64,000 bases of DNA. It comes from Paragonimus westermani (Eukaryota > Platyhelminthes > Trematoda > Plagiorchiida > Troglotrematidae). The stretch is from positions 105,617 through 169,616 of the forward strand of contig QNGE01001236.1 in the NCBI GenBank assembly GCA_008508345.1, given 5' to 3'. The notes under the pieces were generated by a model. It was not told where the DNA came from. It was given only the letters and a program-made list of their open reading frames with translations, and did not search any database. Of this stretch, positions 1 to 12,974 are shown in pieces. The position numbers were made by a program, and so were the translations under genes. Every line of letters begins with the position of its first letter. The stretch's first letter is position 1.

Positions 1-2290
1 ACGACTACTCCTAAGTTTGGGTAGACCGACAGCAGTCTAATCACGTGTGACGTGTTACAGGACAGCAAACACTGCACTATATAAAGTCGGGAGGCTAAAT
101 GGTTTAAGCACGAGCAAGGATAATGTGATTAAATTAACGAACAAGACGGTGCGTTAAAGATTACGAGAGTGAAAGCTTCATCAAAAGCATCAGTTAGTCG
201 CTTGAAGCCAAATAATCATTAAAACACGTGGAAGTAATTTATCCTAGAGCGTTTGTGTCATACTATCCAGTCTAAATTTGTCGAAATTAGTGACTTCGCA
301 TATGGATTGAAAGTCTGCAGAAGCCCCCCTGCAATCAAAAACGAATGAGCACTCGCAGTCGCCTAACGAAAGACCCTCAAATAATATCCTTCTACTTAGA
401 AGTGAGAGTAAAAGATGACGTCAGATAACAGGAACGGGGTTGGTGATCTAACCGTTGGCTACTTAGGAGCATTACAACAATCACACTATGACAATGATCA
501 CGGATTCGAACAGATAAGAAAGGCATGCTAGGTAAAGGGGATAACTGAACATCCTCCAAATGTGAAGACTGGTTGGGTGACCGTCCGTAATGGATATACG
601 ATCGATGATCCTCAGGCCTAAAGAACGTGTTTATTTAATCTCCCTACCATCCCCCGAAAGCCGGTCGCGCTGCCAATGTTAATTCCACCGCATCACCATC
701 CATGGTGAGATGGCAAGATCCTAGTCAAAGCAAGCATGGACTGACCTGAACAAGATTTTTAACTATAACCATAAGATTAGAATAGTGACATCCCCATATT
801 TCCTGTATTTGGTTATTTGGGAAGTGTTAGGAACATGATGTATAGAACAATCCCCACTATCATTATTGATTCAAACATACCGTACGGAGGATGCGCAATC
901 TCTTCAGGATGATAAAAAAAACATGCTGCAATTGACGATAAACGTGGTTGGGAACAGTGATAAGTTGTTTAGTTTTTATGATAGAAGCTACCCAAACTAA
1001 TCCACCTTTCAACAATGGAAGCGAGTTACTGTACGGGACTTCATTTTGTAATGCTAGAACAGGTCAGTAGTTCGTTTTTGTAAGCCTATTCAGAAATCTG
1101 CATTTATACTCGGAGAGCAATAGTTGGGCAGCAGTTAAATAATTTTGGGGTAACGTTTGTTCGAAGTCGAACTGGCTCATGTCTGATGTCCAACTAGTGA
1201 ATAAATCTGTTTGCGTGGTCTGGATCAAAGTCAGCATCCATGACGATCAGGTACGTTCCAAGAGTAAAAGCTCAATAGCACGGATCGCATGTCACTTTTA
1301 AATTTTTAGCGGGTGACAGTATCCCTAACACAGTAGCAATATGTTGTGTATTCACCTGAATTGTGCTCGCAGCATCATAGTTTACATGAGTCGCATACAG
1401 AAATCACCTGCAAACCGGAGAACACAACCTGTAATATTCATTCGAATTTTCTGTTTACCTGCTGCCTACTTCCGTTCTGTAAGTAATGTGTCTGATGACA
1501 ATTATGTACAAAGGACGGTCTTGTTCTATGCCTCTTTTTCTATTTTCGATCTATTAGTTTCTCATTAATTGTTCACTTCATGGTGATGAATTTGCACTCA
1601 ATCTGTTCTCTGATCACCGCAATAATAATACAATATAAACTTCGGTGTTTGTTCGCAATGATAACAATGAACGTCTGCTACAGTTTGGTGCGAGAAGGAG
1701 CACTTGTTATCATGTCTGAACGGAATAGACAGCCTATAAGTTGGAAACTGGCAGATTGCCCAAGCCTAGGGAGCAACCAATACAACAAGCAGAGGTCAAA
1801 CTCGCAAAGCCCAAGCAAACCATTACGTTGTTTGACGAATACCAACTTCCAGTATCCAAAAACACGTCGACTTGATACCTCATGATCACCATTTCTCAAT
1901 CAGTCGTTGATTCAAATAGACTAGATTGCCATCAGTAACGAATGGTTGGTTTACGCAGAGCAGTGTAGACCATGTTAAGGCACCCAGTTGGATACTGGCT
2001 ACGTGGTTATTTGTACCGGACTCGTTCCATCCAATAAGGGATAACCACCATTACCTGCAAAAGGTTGGCGTGAAGAAACTGAGAGAACCCGAAATTCTCA
2101 CGCAGTGACAAGAATTGGGCCAGCAATCCCACTATACAGTTAGTTTAGCTTTCATCATACTCATAATCTGGCATTCTTCGCCATATAAAATACACAGTCA
2201 CATGTGACTGATTGTTGCAGGGATACTTAACTTAACATAGGCACAGCGTTCTTAACGCTCGGCCGCTATGAACTCTACGTAAAGTAAGCG
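1..2290. other. Unassigned, no gene recognised
   Basis: All six frames are broken into short open stretches with no recognisable domain. The longest open frames (about 100 codons near 1580-1885) have no motif I can name. The stretch from about 1900 to 2300 may hold the eroded C-terminal end of the minus-strand RTE-like element that starts at 2960, but I could not align it to that family. Confidence 0.5.
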
Positions 2291-2299
2291 AACACTCGA

Positions 2300-2960
2300 A
2301 AATTTGCTGAGAATACAATCACAGTATCAGAAAAAACTTGCTACCCTTGTTTGTCCATTTTCTTGTCGCTGGGTCTTGTGGAGCTGCTTAAAACACCTAG
2401 ACGCTTGTAGGAAATCCTGGCAAGAAGCAGCTAAACGAAGTCCTCAAAAAGACCCTAAAATAGTCGGACGAGATAGTGCCACTCAAGTAAACGAAACGGC
2501 CCACCGTCTCCCGTGGAGTGCCTGCAATGAGGCAAGTAGAAGTGGGAGAATCCGGCCTTGAAGTGGCATCTAGTGAGATACACCCTATAAACACAAACCG
2601 ATTTTTCTGCTCGTTTGGTACGGTCTGTAGGTTTTCGGTAGTGGAGTATAATAAAACGTCATTAGCATGATGCGCTCTGGTCAACTTAACGTCCGAAATA
2701 AACTCCACAGCAACGTCGCCGGGCTCCTCAACTGCACCATTCAGAACGTTGTCTACGACAAAGTTGGATGGGAATTGAGCGATCAAACATCACGGGCGAA
2801 CACCAAGCGAGGTGATGGATACCACAGACAGTTTATTATAAGCCCACACTCTGTTTACGGAACCAGCGTACCATAATCTTACCGGACTTACATTTCTCCG
2901 GAATCTCCCTGTGGGGAGAGCTCTGGAGGGCGCTAAACGATCAAATCTAGGTTACCTGCT
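2300..2960 (-). pseudogene. RTE-like LINE reverse transcriptase fragment
   Basis: Read on the minus strand, this is the palm region of an RTE-like non-LTR retrotransposon RT. From about 2880 down one sees VWAYNKLS, then TSLGVRP-stop-CLIAQFPSN, where intact relatives have the GVRQGCPLSPFLFNF box. The open frame from 2786 continues with NFVVDNVLN and then HANDVLLYS, which replaces the catalytic YADD-type box, followed by a segment matching the 'SFKYLG' region (RFVYLSGTIS). In intact elements the enzyme copies element RNA at a nicked target. Here the stop inside the GVRQGC box and the loss of the second Asp pattern (YADD to HAND) make it inactive. The 5' endonuclease is not recognisable upstream, so this is an internal fragment. 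RTE-like assignment is from family knowledge. Confidence 0.72.
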
Positions 2961-2969
2961 GCCTATAGG

Positions 2970-5900
2970 AGAAGCAATGCTCCAATACCCACTGCATGAT
3001 TAATATGCTATCAATGCGACCCCACCGGGTGGAAATTCCGCCTGTAATTCATAAGTCAGACTTTCATCGAGTGGGTGAGTCATCATGAGATCAGGTCAGT
3101 GTAAAAATTGAACGTGGTAGAAACATGGCTGCTGTCTTCATGCTTGTTGCATGGAGTCCGAGGAACTTTTTTAAAAAAGGAACAACTGTCGATAAACACC
3201 CATCAATGTCTACCTCCTTCGTATCCCAAGCAATCTGAGAGAGTTTTGCTAGTGCTAATATAAGTTCGTCGTCACTTTTTTGACGAACGGGTTTGGGAAA
3301 GTGTAGTCTTGAGGCTTTATTATGTTCCCATAGCCCAAACTCCGGACCACTTCTGCGTCTGATGGAAGAATCCGAAGCATAATAACCGATTACCTCGGTC
3401 TCATCTACTGAACAAATCAGTTCATGTCAGCTACACTGGTGTGCTAAATGCTCAACTGTCTGTCAGCTAGGTGAAACTAATTGCAGACAAGTGTATCATC
3501 TCTTCAAAGACACTTTCGTCATGAAAGGAGTGATGATTAACAAGACCACCAAACAATGCTGAGTTTATTCATTTTAAATTATTAGGCTGAGTGACAGTCG
3601 CGATGTTTGCGCAAGCTATGCACAAGCTTACGCTTCATTTCCTATTGGTATCTGCCATACAAAGGAAACTTCAAGCGAGGCGTGAGAGGAGGACAAACCG
3701 GTGCAGTGGAAGGTTAAGTCAGCCAAAACTGTAAGTCCCTCGAACCATACTTCCTCACAGCAAGCCCTCACAGTCGCTGCGAATTTCTACCAGTGCTTCA
3801 AGTCCTCTTAGCTGGTTTTGTGTGGGCAACCTGTCCGTTAGCGTTGTCTCACAAGCTTTCCGCATAGTCGAAATGGTGCACGTTAACCACCTTGCATATA
3901 CCGGCGCAGTTTCTAAACAAATTATGTAATGACCGGAACACAAACAATAGCGTGGTTTGAATCTAGAAGAGTACTCTAAAATGTGCGGGCCCTTAGCGAA
4001 GTGAAGCCGCCCATAACTGGTTGCTATAATATGATCAGCTTGTGGCCGTGGTTTGGATGTAGACCGTGGTCTTATGTAAAGCAATGCTTATTCTTGTATC
4101 GGAACGTGGTAGTCACGGTTCAGAGACCGTGAGATGCGCATATTTGCAGCAATTTACCAAGACCTCTGATACCCAGTGCTCGGAGATCAAACTAATCGCT
4201 TCTCATTCAGAGTACCCAAATCGTGTGACAGTGCGAAGACATCCTGTTTCAATAATGTCAACCTCCAGTAACCACCTGTGAATCACGTGGCTTTGCCACC
4301 TCATGGGAATATATAACATGTCGGATGAAAACAATAAAATAGGCCGAATTGTGTACACAGTTGAGATAAATAGGACGCATGAGCATCTCTGCCAAAGACT
4401 GATGTTCTAAAAACTCACCTGGGTGGCTCTTGCGATGCTTGTGCTTGTATTGAACACCAAAGTTTCGTGAGGAGTTCACAATCTCCTTAACTGGCACATA
4501 ATGTTTTGCACTAAACACTGCGTGCATTAAGAGTGTAAATAATCAAGATGTTAACAACATACGTGACATCGCGCAGTCCAGTTCTTCGTCGACCTGAATT
4601 AAAGTAGACATATGTGTTGGAGTGTAAAAAAAGAAGACTAACATCGTTAAGTGACAAGTCGGCAAACGGCGAAGAACAATTTGCATCCACATCTCCAGAA
4701 TCCGAAAACGATAAAATACTTGGATAGTGTAGGGTACTAGTTAAAGTTGATAGAAAATCTAGTGAGGTGGGAATAAGTAAACGCGAATGACTAACCCCCG
4801 GGAGTTTCCACCTGTAAATCACATATTCTGATTACATCACATTTTTCAAATTCATGTGCGTACTATACAGAGTGAACTGTCCACAAATGAGATGGAGTTC
4901 GTACCTTTTTTGTGATGGATTCCAGCTTTTCTTGAAACACGCGATACATTCTGTAGATGCAGCAAACAGTCGATATGTGGATCACCGCAAAAAACCCTAT
5001 CGACAAAACGCGCTACAAAGAAAGCAAAAAGTGTAGAGTTGAAACAAGTAAAAGTTGCCAAACAGTTTGTCGTGTCACGAATGTGGATCGAGTGAGGTTG
5101 TCTTACGGGATAGAAACAGCAAACGCCTACTTATTCATTCTCATTCCCATAAGAAATATGAAGCAGACCAAGTGTTCATACCCAATTCGAAACAAACCGA
5201 GATACCAAAAATCGAATGTCCAATCACCCACTGTTTGGTTCATTTTCTTTGCTTCTACTAGACAGAAGAATGACTGAGCTCACACAGTCAAACAGAAGCA
5301 AATCTATCTGTAACAGATTAAACGACCATTCAGACAATAGTCAGTTGATTTCCTACTCCCAGAACGACTACGCAACCCACTGCGTTTTCATTGTACCACT
5401 GGTACTGCTCAATTAAAGTACAGGTTAGTCGACAGCAACTGACTCTACGGCCAAGTGCTGGATACCCAATACTCCATTTGCACGATGAATACCACAGACC
5501 AGAGGATGAAGCATGAGGAGACTGTAAGAGCCTGCACAAAGTTACCAAAGAAGGTCCAGCAGCCCTAACTTGAGCCAAAATGAACTCAGACTTTCTTTAA
5601 TGAGAAAGGTGTAACCATATGGGGCACAAAATCAGTTCGGTACAGCTGACAGAACACACGACAAACGACAAAGAAGTTTGGTTTTTCGTATTTGAGCTCT
5701 ACTGATCCCATCATGCTGCAGCAATGAGTCAAAGTCACACCTCGATCTTACAACAAAAAAACGGTACAGAATAATGTGCGCTCGGAAGAACTGTCGGATA
5801 GGGTAACAAACTCATTGATTGAGAAACAGAAGTAATTTCAGGGTTGATGCCACCATAATCCTCTCTCTACGTTTCAACCCATAGAAACAAGTGGTTCAGG

Positions 5901-8065
5901 TCCATGGGGACAGAAATCGAAAACAGCATCTAAACAGAACGGAGGGAAAAAACCACTGAAAGATGCGTAAAAATTGCTCATTTATTCATAAACCACTAGA
6001 AGTAGTACACAAGGTGAAGGGCGAAACGAAAAATAGCACGTCCGGATGGCAAACGAAGAATTACAACACATCTAGACACCAGATTAGAGAAGCCCATCAT
6101 ACCAGCCCCTGGAAAGTTGCCAACTAACGTTTTTCAAATCGAAACAACAGGTTGATATTCGCAGCGGCTCATACCCCTTCGGTTTATCATTCTATATGAA
6201 AAGAAAGCTCGAGTGTTTGTTTTAGCTCAAAGCTCCAACTTACTCTCCCTGAGTGCTGAGCTACCACTCCGAGTATGCAGATGCCCCTCTAAATTTGTTA
6301 ATCCCTTTGTTTGAAGGTTTTTATCTGGACACCACTGCTCGCCATTTTCTTGGGTGAGGGCAGGTCCAAACTCCGAGGTCCGCTCGGACAGTCCATTCCC
6401 AATAGATTCAAAAACAGCTCCGACCGTTTTCATTGAACATACTCTGGTGTTCGTTCACTTGTCATTAGATAGAGAGCCGGTTATCCGCGCAGTGGTTCAG
6501 ATGTGTACGTGCATCGCAGTACAGGAGCAACAAATATCGAGGCCCCCTGACGCTATAGAATCATGAATTTTACCCCGCCACTAATGTATACATATTCACA
6601 TACCTGCAGTGAAGATGCCCTATAATAATAAGACTGCGGCCTGATTAACAGATCATGGTCCTCCGATCAAATTGAAGACTCAGTGTTGTATCCCTCCTAC
6701 GGCTCTCTCAAATGGATCGCTTCAAACGAGTAAACGGTTTGACGCCGACTCTCACTCTTCTATGTCTTGGGAACACAAAGATATTTGAACAAGACCATCA
6801 AGAACCATCGACCAAATAAGTTGAGGACATAAACGATCTTCTTTCAGCTGTTTATGAACCGATGTGACTGTTAGACATTTCTGACAGTCGCGGCGACCTT
6901 AGGGTGTTATAGTTCCTACCAAAAAGCAAGGTGTTTGCCTGGTATATTAGTACAAACAAAAAAGAGTAAGGGCAGAATCTTGATCAGTTCACTCGCAAAT
7001 TAGTTACTCGCAAATGGCCATACGTCTCGTAAAAAAACTGCAGAACAACATCATGAGTTTTTTTTGTTCGACATCCATTTAGCACGGACACTCCACTCAG
7101 TTACACGCGTCAATGATTCTTTGGGCGAAACAAACGAGACCACAGTACTGCTATTAAACACGTAACCTCATTAGAAATGACACCGAAGCAGGTAGGAAAT
7201 CATTCGATCCCGGGACTGACATTACCACGTGACTACCTTCCGAAATACCAGAATGTTACTAATAACCTTAACAATGCTTCACATAGCATTTTCTCCGCTG
7301 TTGACTACTTCCGACTTTGTGGTAGTCACATGCGTCATGCATGGCAAGAAAGTCTGGTAAAAAGCCATACACAAGCTTTGCAGAAGGAAAAGGAATCGTC
7401 AAAATGTGTGCCCAGCAGTACCGTTGAAACAAGTAACCTCAACCTTTGCCCCCCAAACTTTCTGCAACAGCCGCTGAGTCCTCCGGTTGTCTTTCGGAAA
7501 AACCCTAGCTAAGGTCCTCCTCAGTGAAGTCCATACGTAAGCCCCTTAGACCACGGGGTTTCGAGAGTTTTATTTCCTCGACTGTCCGCGAACACCACTG
7601 GTAAAAGGATCCTTCGTTCAGTAAAACTGCGACGGCATCAATGTAGTTTTCTGACATCAATCTTGATCACTGTTAAGGAAAATGAATGAGTCCCAACACG
7701 ACAAATTATCCACCGCAAGAGATTTATGTGACGTCCCATTTAGTCATGACTCATTCAAACGGCCTCAAGAGGCAGAGATTTCTCTCGAAGGTGGGAAATA
7801 AACACTTTTCTCTCCAGATGTTAAGGGATAGAGTTCAGCTGTCAAATTTGTCCCGAAACTTGGTATCAGATTGTGAATCAATCGTCACAACATTGAAACA
7901 CCGCTGGCCGTTAGAGTAATGTACTGTCGCGTGTGGAATTAAAAAATCACTGCAGGAAAACACCACTGGACCCCCAAATTTTCATGATGAAAACCCCAAG
8001 TTCCGGTGACGACAGACCAGAACCACGAGTGTACATACTTAAAACAGAACCACATGAAGTGAAAA
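2970..8065. other. Unassigned 5 kb, no gene recognised
   Basis: No domain, RNA gene or clear repeat could be supported. A minus-strand frame without ATG stays open for about 106 codons at roughly 3105-3432, and plus-strand frames of 111 and 77 codons start at 7177 and 7686. None shows a motif I recognise, and lengths like these are expected by chance in this much sequence. A 14-bp palindrome of six T and six A flanked by C/G lies near 3165. Confidence 0.45.
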
Positions 8066-8129
8066 ATGTGTCAAAACAGAAACAAATGGATCGCGTATGG
8101 TAAAGAAGGATTTAAAGTAATGAAAAATG

Positions 8130-8765
8130 TCACTAATGCACACAGATAATCGCAGCACGAGCGCCACTGAATTTTATTCTTCGCTACATCAGACAGCGTT
8201 CTCACCCAAAAGTGTCCGCTGTCCTTTGTACCACAGCCAAGAAGCCTAGGATGCCACATTATAACAAGTTCTAGTGTGAATCCTTTCATATCCGGAACCC
8301 AAGTTATACGCTGGTTAACAGACTACCGGTTCCACCCTGACCCACCACTCGCAAACATAACACGATGTGATAGGTGGCGTGCGGCACTCGAAAGATGCGA
8401 CCAAGCGAAAGAAACTCGTGGGAGGATATCGTTATGCTTAGGAGTTGACAGTCCTTTCGTTCCCAAGACAAGTCGGCGAACTTCGTCATTCGTGACATAT
8501 TGTTACCATCACGTCGCCAATGTTTCGGAGACACCGATGGTCAAAAACAGATACTCTATCAACATCCTCCGCGCGAATCGATCAGATTTCGCCGTCGTAC
8601 AGTAGAACTGCCTTCATAGTGGTACCGTAGATTCAACCTTTCACATGAAGACTGAGATGATGCCGAAGTCACAGATGGTGCACGCCGGCAAACACCACCG
8701 AATTTTTGCTATGCGATTTGTGACCTCACCAGACGTTTCACAGACATTCTTCAAATCATTCGATA
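8130..8765 (-). pseudogene. RTE-like LINE C-terminal fragment (copy 2)
   Basis: Minus-strand remnant of the RT thumb and C-terminal region of an RTE-like LINE. Going down from 8725 one reads EVTNRIAKIRWCL (family: NRI.KAR.AF..L), then AVLLYDGEI-stop (family: SVLLYG.E.W), RAEDVDRVSVFDHRCLRNI at about 8515-8590, then TNDEVRRLVLG near 8470. The open frame at 8289-8071 ends with a match to the conserved C-terminus: LLGCGTKDSG, VRTLSDVAKNK, IQWRSCCDYL. Several stops and frameshifts separate these blocks. No RT palm is visible upstream before the 3' end of the neighbouring copy at about 9340, so this copy is 5'-truncated, the usual outcome of target-primed reverse transcription. Confidence 0.75.
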
Positions 8766-9335
8766 AACCCACCCAAAAGATTGTTGAACACAAGATCTAT
8801 AGCATCTAGCACTTAACATCAAATCCCCATCCGAGAATGGGATAACAACAACGCAGTGCTTGGAGCTTGTAGGAATCTCGTCAAGTTCCTCTTGGAGTCA
8901 CCCGCAACTCATGAATCCGCCTCTTCGTGCACCACCGTCAGGATCAACGCAGCCTTGTCCAATTAACTTCTCAGCTTCCTCCTACGCAGGCATCGAAAAT
9001 TCAGTCCACACGAGTTTCTCACACAGTTGAGGCATTGGACTTTACGAGACACATCTCTGGTTTCACCCGGTGGAGTAGTGGCCATAAACTGTCGCAGCGG
9101 GACTACCTGTTTACTAACGAGAAGTTAATGGTTGATAACCTTTAAATCGCGGCAACACTCGTCTTGTTTGAATTCATTTGCAGCACGGGCCTGATCTGCT
9201 CGAAGTTTAGCAATCGCATGAACTTCCGCAGAACAGACGTGGAAAAACTGCGTGATCATTTAGCAAAGCAGTCTTAGGTGATCTTCACACCTCTTCACCA
9301 TGTTGATAATGTCCATGAGAAGGTAACCACCGTTC
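8766..9335. other. Junction between two RTE-like copies
   Basis: This stretch lies between the C-terminus of the upstream copy and the truncated 5' side of the downstream copy. It probably contains the 3' untranslated part of the first element, but I cannot identify a tail or a target-site duplication. No separate gene is recognisable. Confidence 0.4.
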
Positions 9336-9339
9336 TTTT

Positions 9340-11130
9340 TCGGATGACTTGACCAAACAACGACGACATTCATGCCACCGAGCCCGACCGACCGCCAACT
9401 CACCTAACGTCTCCAGCCACCAACCCTGTGAGTCGCGAGGTCCCCAGCCTGGAGGACAAACCCGAACTATAGTGGCTAACCCTCTAGTCACGTCACCATC
9501 TGCTCACCTTGCAAATTTTCGGAATGTAATTGCACACCTATCTTGGCCACTGGTCCTGAATCTACCGACCAGGGTGCTAGATTAACAGTTTGTAGCGGAA
9601 AAACGGCAGGAGCAGGACACCAGGTAAATTGACCTTCGAAGTGTTCTATCCAACGTTCTAATCTCCTGGACATAACGGATGAGTGTACCATCTGCCTCGC
9701 CGATATTTTCACTGAAAGGCGGCCCCCTGAGACCCATAACATGGATAAGCATGAACAGTCTGCCGGTATTCTTTGGAGAAAAAGTATGTGCCATTTCTTT
9801 AACTTTTCCCATTAGCCAAGCCTTCCGACCAGCGACCAGGCTACGCTAGTTTCCCACGGAAAGCTCTCCTAAACTACCAGGAAGAATGTTGCGTCTGGTA
9901 TTTAACTCTAGAAATTCCTCCGAAATCCAACGTTTGTAAAACCTGCGAACCACCGTGCTGCATGATACAGTACCTGGTTCACGAATAGCCTGTGAGACTT
10001 GGATCCAGCACCTATGAGGATATTTGGAGTGAGTGCTAGTAAACTTGTTTTCTAGTTTACTTTGGTACTCATGCTTTACTGAAGCCACATCTGCTTTCTC
10101 AGCAGCCAGTCACCGCTGCCGGTAAGGTCGTCGCCCAGCAGAAGTAAGAACCAAACGGCAATGCACCAACGCATGAGTCCAAATATGTACTCAAATAAGG
10201 ACGACAGTCCTGAATGGAGCCCCGCCACCCATAACAACATGGTCTACCTGAGACCAAGTCTGGTTCGGAGAAGGAGGTCGCCAACTATAACACTGGTGTG
10301 AAGGGTGTCCGAAACTAGTGCTGAATAAGAATAGTTCGTGCCCAACACACAGCTGCTCACTATTATCCCAGTGATGTGACGCTACCCTCAACCTGCCACC
10401 CAAACGAGACTCGACCTCACCAAGGCGACCCAACTACGAGTTCATATTTCCGGCCAGAATGACCACATAAGAACCATACATCGACCGAAGGATTACAGCC
10501 AGATCCGAGTTGGAGGCGTCCTTGACACCGACGTCACTACAGTCAACTGGAGCATAAGCAGACAAAATGAAAAGATTCTTGAAAGTTTTGCAAAAAGAGC
10601 TGGTCTTAACCGAATCCGTCAAGCGGACGGCACAAAGCCTACTGTTAACAAAAATCCAATCTACCAATGCGGCTTTAGACTTCGTGCTGAGGTCTATACC
10701 TACTTTATCCTGATCATTAGCGGCGGTTGTCGTATCTCTCGAAGTGTAGAACCAGTATCGGGTAGATAGCGCGGGTGCCGTCAGTTCCAGAAGTTTACGG
10801 CCTCGAACCTAGTGTCTGAAATACATCGACATTCAACGATTCTAACGTTGGTGCGAGAGCGGTCTGTCGACCTATTTGTTCTAGAGTGCGAACGTTAAAG
10901 AAACCTATACTAATTCGCATTCTATGTCTGAGCAAGACACGACGGAGATCAGAGGCTGAATAGTAAAAGGTGGGACTTATCAACACAGCGTTGCCAGGAT
11001 TGGCTATATATATATATATAATGGGACCTGCACAGTAATCACCAAGATTGGAAGTATGAAAGGGCTCGAGAGCTAAATTCGATAGGACAGTAGGGTTGGG
11101 GTCAACAGTTGCATGTTTTTGCCCATCCAC
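9340..11130 (-). mobile_element. RTE-like LINE lacking its RT (copy 1)
   Basis: A minus-strand APE-type LINE. The open frame from 11130 contains RISIGFFNVRTLEQIG, the N-terminus of the apurinic-type endonuclease (family: FNVRTL.QIGQQ). It continues in pieces: DWIFVNSRLCAVRL (10667 on), FILSAYAPVDCSD, VVILAGNMNS (the usual GDMNA site), RLGEVESRLGGRL, SWRPPSPNQTWSQVDHVV near 10270, and WRGSIQDCRPYLSTYLDS. A linker follows (LERWIEHFEGQFTW near 9680, NLAPWSVDSGP). Within about 20 bases the sequence jumps to the extreme C-terminus (CPPGWGPRDSQGWWLETL, 9460-9390). The entire RT palm expected between is absent, so this is an internally deleted, non-autonomous copy with several frameshifts. A (TA)n tract sits just 5' of the endonuclease. 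Confidence 0.78.
11005..11021. repeat. (TA)n microsatellite
   Basis: A run of about eight TA units immediately 5' (minus-strand sense) of the endonuclease start of the RTE-like copy. Its flanks do not match those of the (TA)n tracts at 15230 and 31807. Confidence 0.9.
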
Positions 11131-11134
11131 TTGC

Positions 11135-12970
11135 TGTGTGCAACAGACAAGAAGACTCGGTTTATACTAGGAGACATCCAGTGCAGTGTGGAATTATTGG
11201 TGTTGTGAATATTCATGGTTGTATCTGGGTTGATATACTGCTGGAACGCTCATACCTAGACAGGAGAACGATTGGGGTTCTCAACCAAAACCTTTAGCCC
11301 AAAAGCCTGTACCGCAAAACAGCGGGTGGGTGGCGATGCACCAAAACTGGTGCCTTTTCCGAAGAGAGACGCTAACCTTCTTCCAACCTGCAAACAAATG
11401 GACTAGCAGATAGTGACTTTTCAAACTCATACCTACTGGACTGCATGATATAAATGACTGGAGGTGTGGCCGTCACATCATCCAGTTTAGTCCAATAGGT
11501 CACAAGTCGTTGACAATGTCGTGTTTGTCAGTGTGTAGAAAATCAGCGTCTTTCAATTGCCCCGAGCAACATACAATTAAACTATTTTTCACCGTATTAG
11601 GAACTCTCGTGATCAGGATGTGCAGTTCAACAGACGCCCCTTAAGTGCTCGAGGAAAGGCAGGTTTCATATTCAGGCGAGGGCAGTTGAGTCTACGTAGA
11701 TTTGCGAGGCCCGCGTGGCGCAGGGTTTGTCAGCCACACCAAGCTTCAAAGTCTTTCAATAAGACATCCACAACCGCTCCATCCGTGTTCTTTAAATAGA
11801 GCAATGTACATTATAAATAATGAAATTACGTCTAGTAAACTCACGACACCAATCACGCCCGGGTACGTTTGTGCCTTGTGTTTTGAGGTGAGGAAGTTAC
11901 GTGGTTTTATTATGACCAAAAGCTTAGAGCTTTTTTAATGTGGTTATAAACGGTTGAAGCATGCAAACAAGTTGTGATACAGTCCTATCGCACTTCCGCT
12001 CACTGCGTTCTATTAAAACCAGCTTACAGAAGACATAGTCACGACCAAGGATGCCCCATGATGTCTCGAGATATAGCTGGGATGATACAAAGGATGGTGT
12101 TCGTTGCAGGAGTGTCACGCAATAGATGGAAGGCTGATTATCACTGATCGTCCTCGAACGTGCAATCTAATCAAAAACTATACATGCGTGTACACAGTTC
12201 CACGCGTTTGCACAACTGTGAATGCATCTGCATGTGAGTATGCACGTTCCTTCGAGCCACCTTTTAGATATGGGTAATTGGACCAATAACGGAAGGGACA
12301 CCCTCAAGGTCGCGACCCCTGAAGTTGATTGGCTCACAACTCACTTTGTTAATACATGTCAAATCAGACTATAGGACTTGCGGTGATTTACAGGAAGTTC
12401 CTTTACTATTCATTATTACCAGTCCTCCAATAGGGATAGAGGACATACATCGCGAGATGTTAACGTTTCGTTTACTCTCTTCAGTCACGAACGTAAAACA
12501 TTAGAATATATAGGACATGCAGTTAGGATGCCGAAGCTACCGGTTGTATGAGCCTTTTAACTGATCATTTCGACGCCGGGATAAACGATTCGGCAATTGA
12601 TACAATGATCCGAGGCAGAGGCCCAGGGTTTCCGGGCCCAGTCGGCTTTTCTTGTTCAGTACCAAGCGGGCGTCTGTTGATCTGAAAGGAAATCATTGAA
12701 AACGGGGTATAGCAGTGTTCTTGGGGATTACAGTGAATATCATGAATTGAGTAAGTTTACCTGCATAATGAGTTTTTGGGGAAATGAGGATCAAGCAATG
12801 TTATAGAGAGATCCCTAGAAGAGCTGCTAAAGACCAAAAAAGAGTGGTTGTTTCGGAGGTTGATAACTCTACAATACAAGAACTGCCGTCTAAGGGAGCT
12901 GCGAGAACGACCCGTGAAAAGCTTTCTGTGACGTTCTCGCCAGTCGTCATCATTCGCTTCAGTGGATAGC
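11135..12970. other. Unassigned, no gene recognised
   Basis: Short open frames only. The sequence next to 12757-12987 on the minus strand may be the far C-terminal side of the CR1-like element that ends in RT sequence at 12975, but I could not match it to the family. No RNA gene or repeat was recognised. Confidence 0.4.
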
Positions 12971-12974
12971 TGTT

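Noticed and set aside
3105..3432. ATG-less 106-codon minus-strand frame
   Set aside because: One such frame is expected by chance in 64 kb over six frames; no motif is present.
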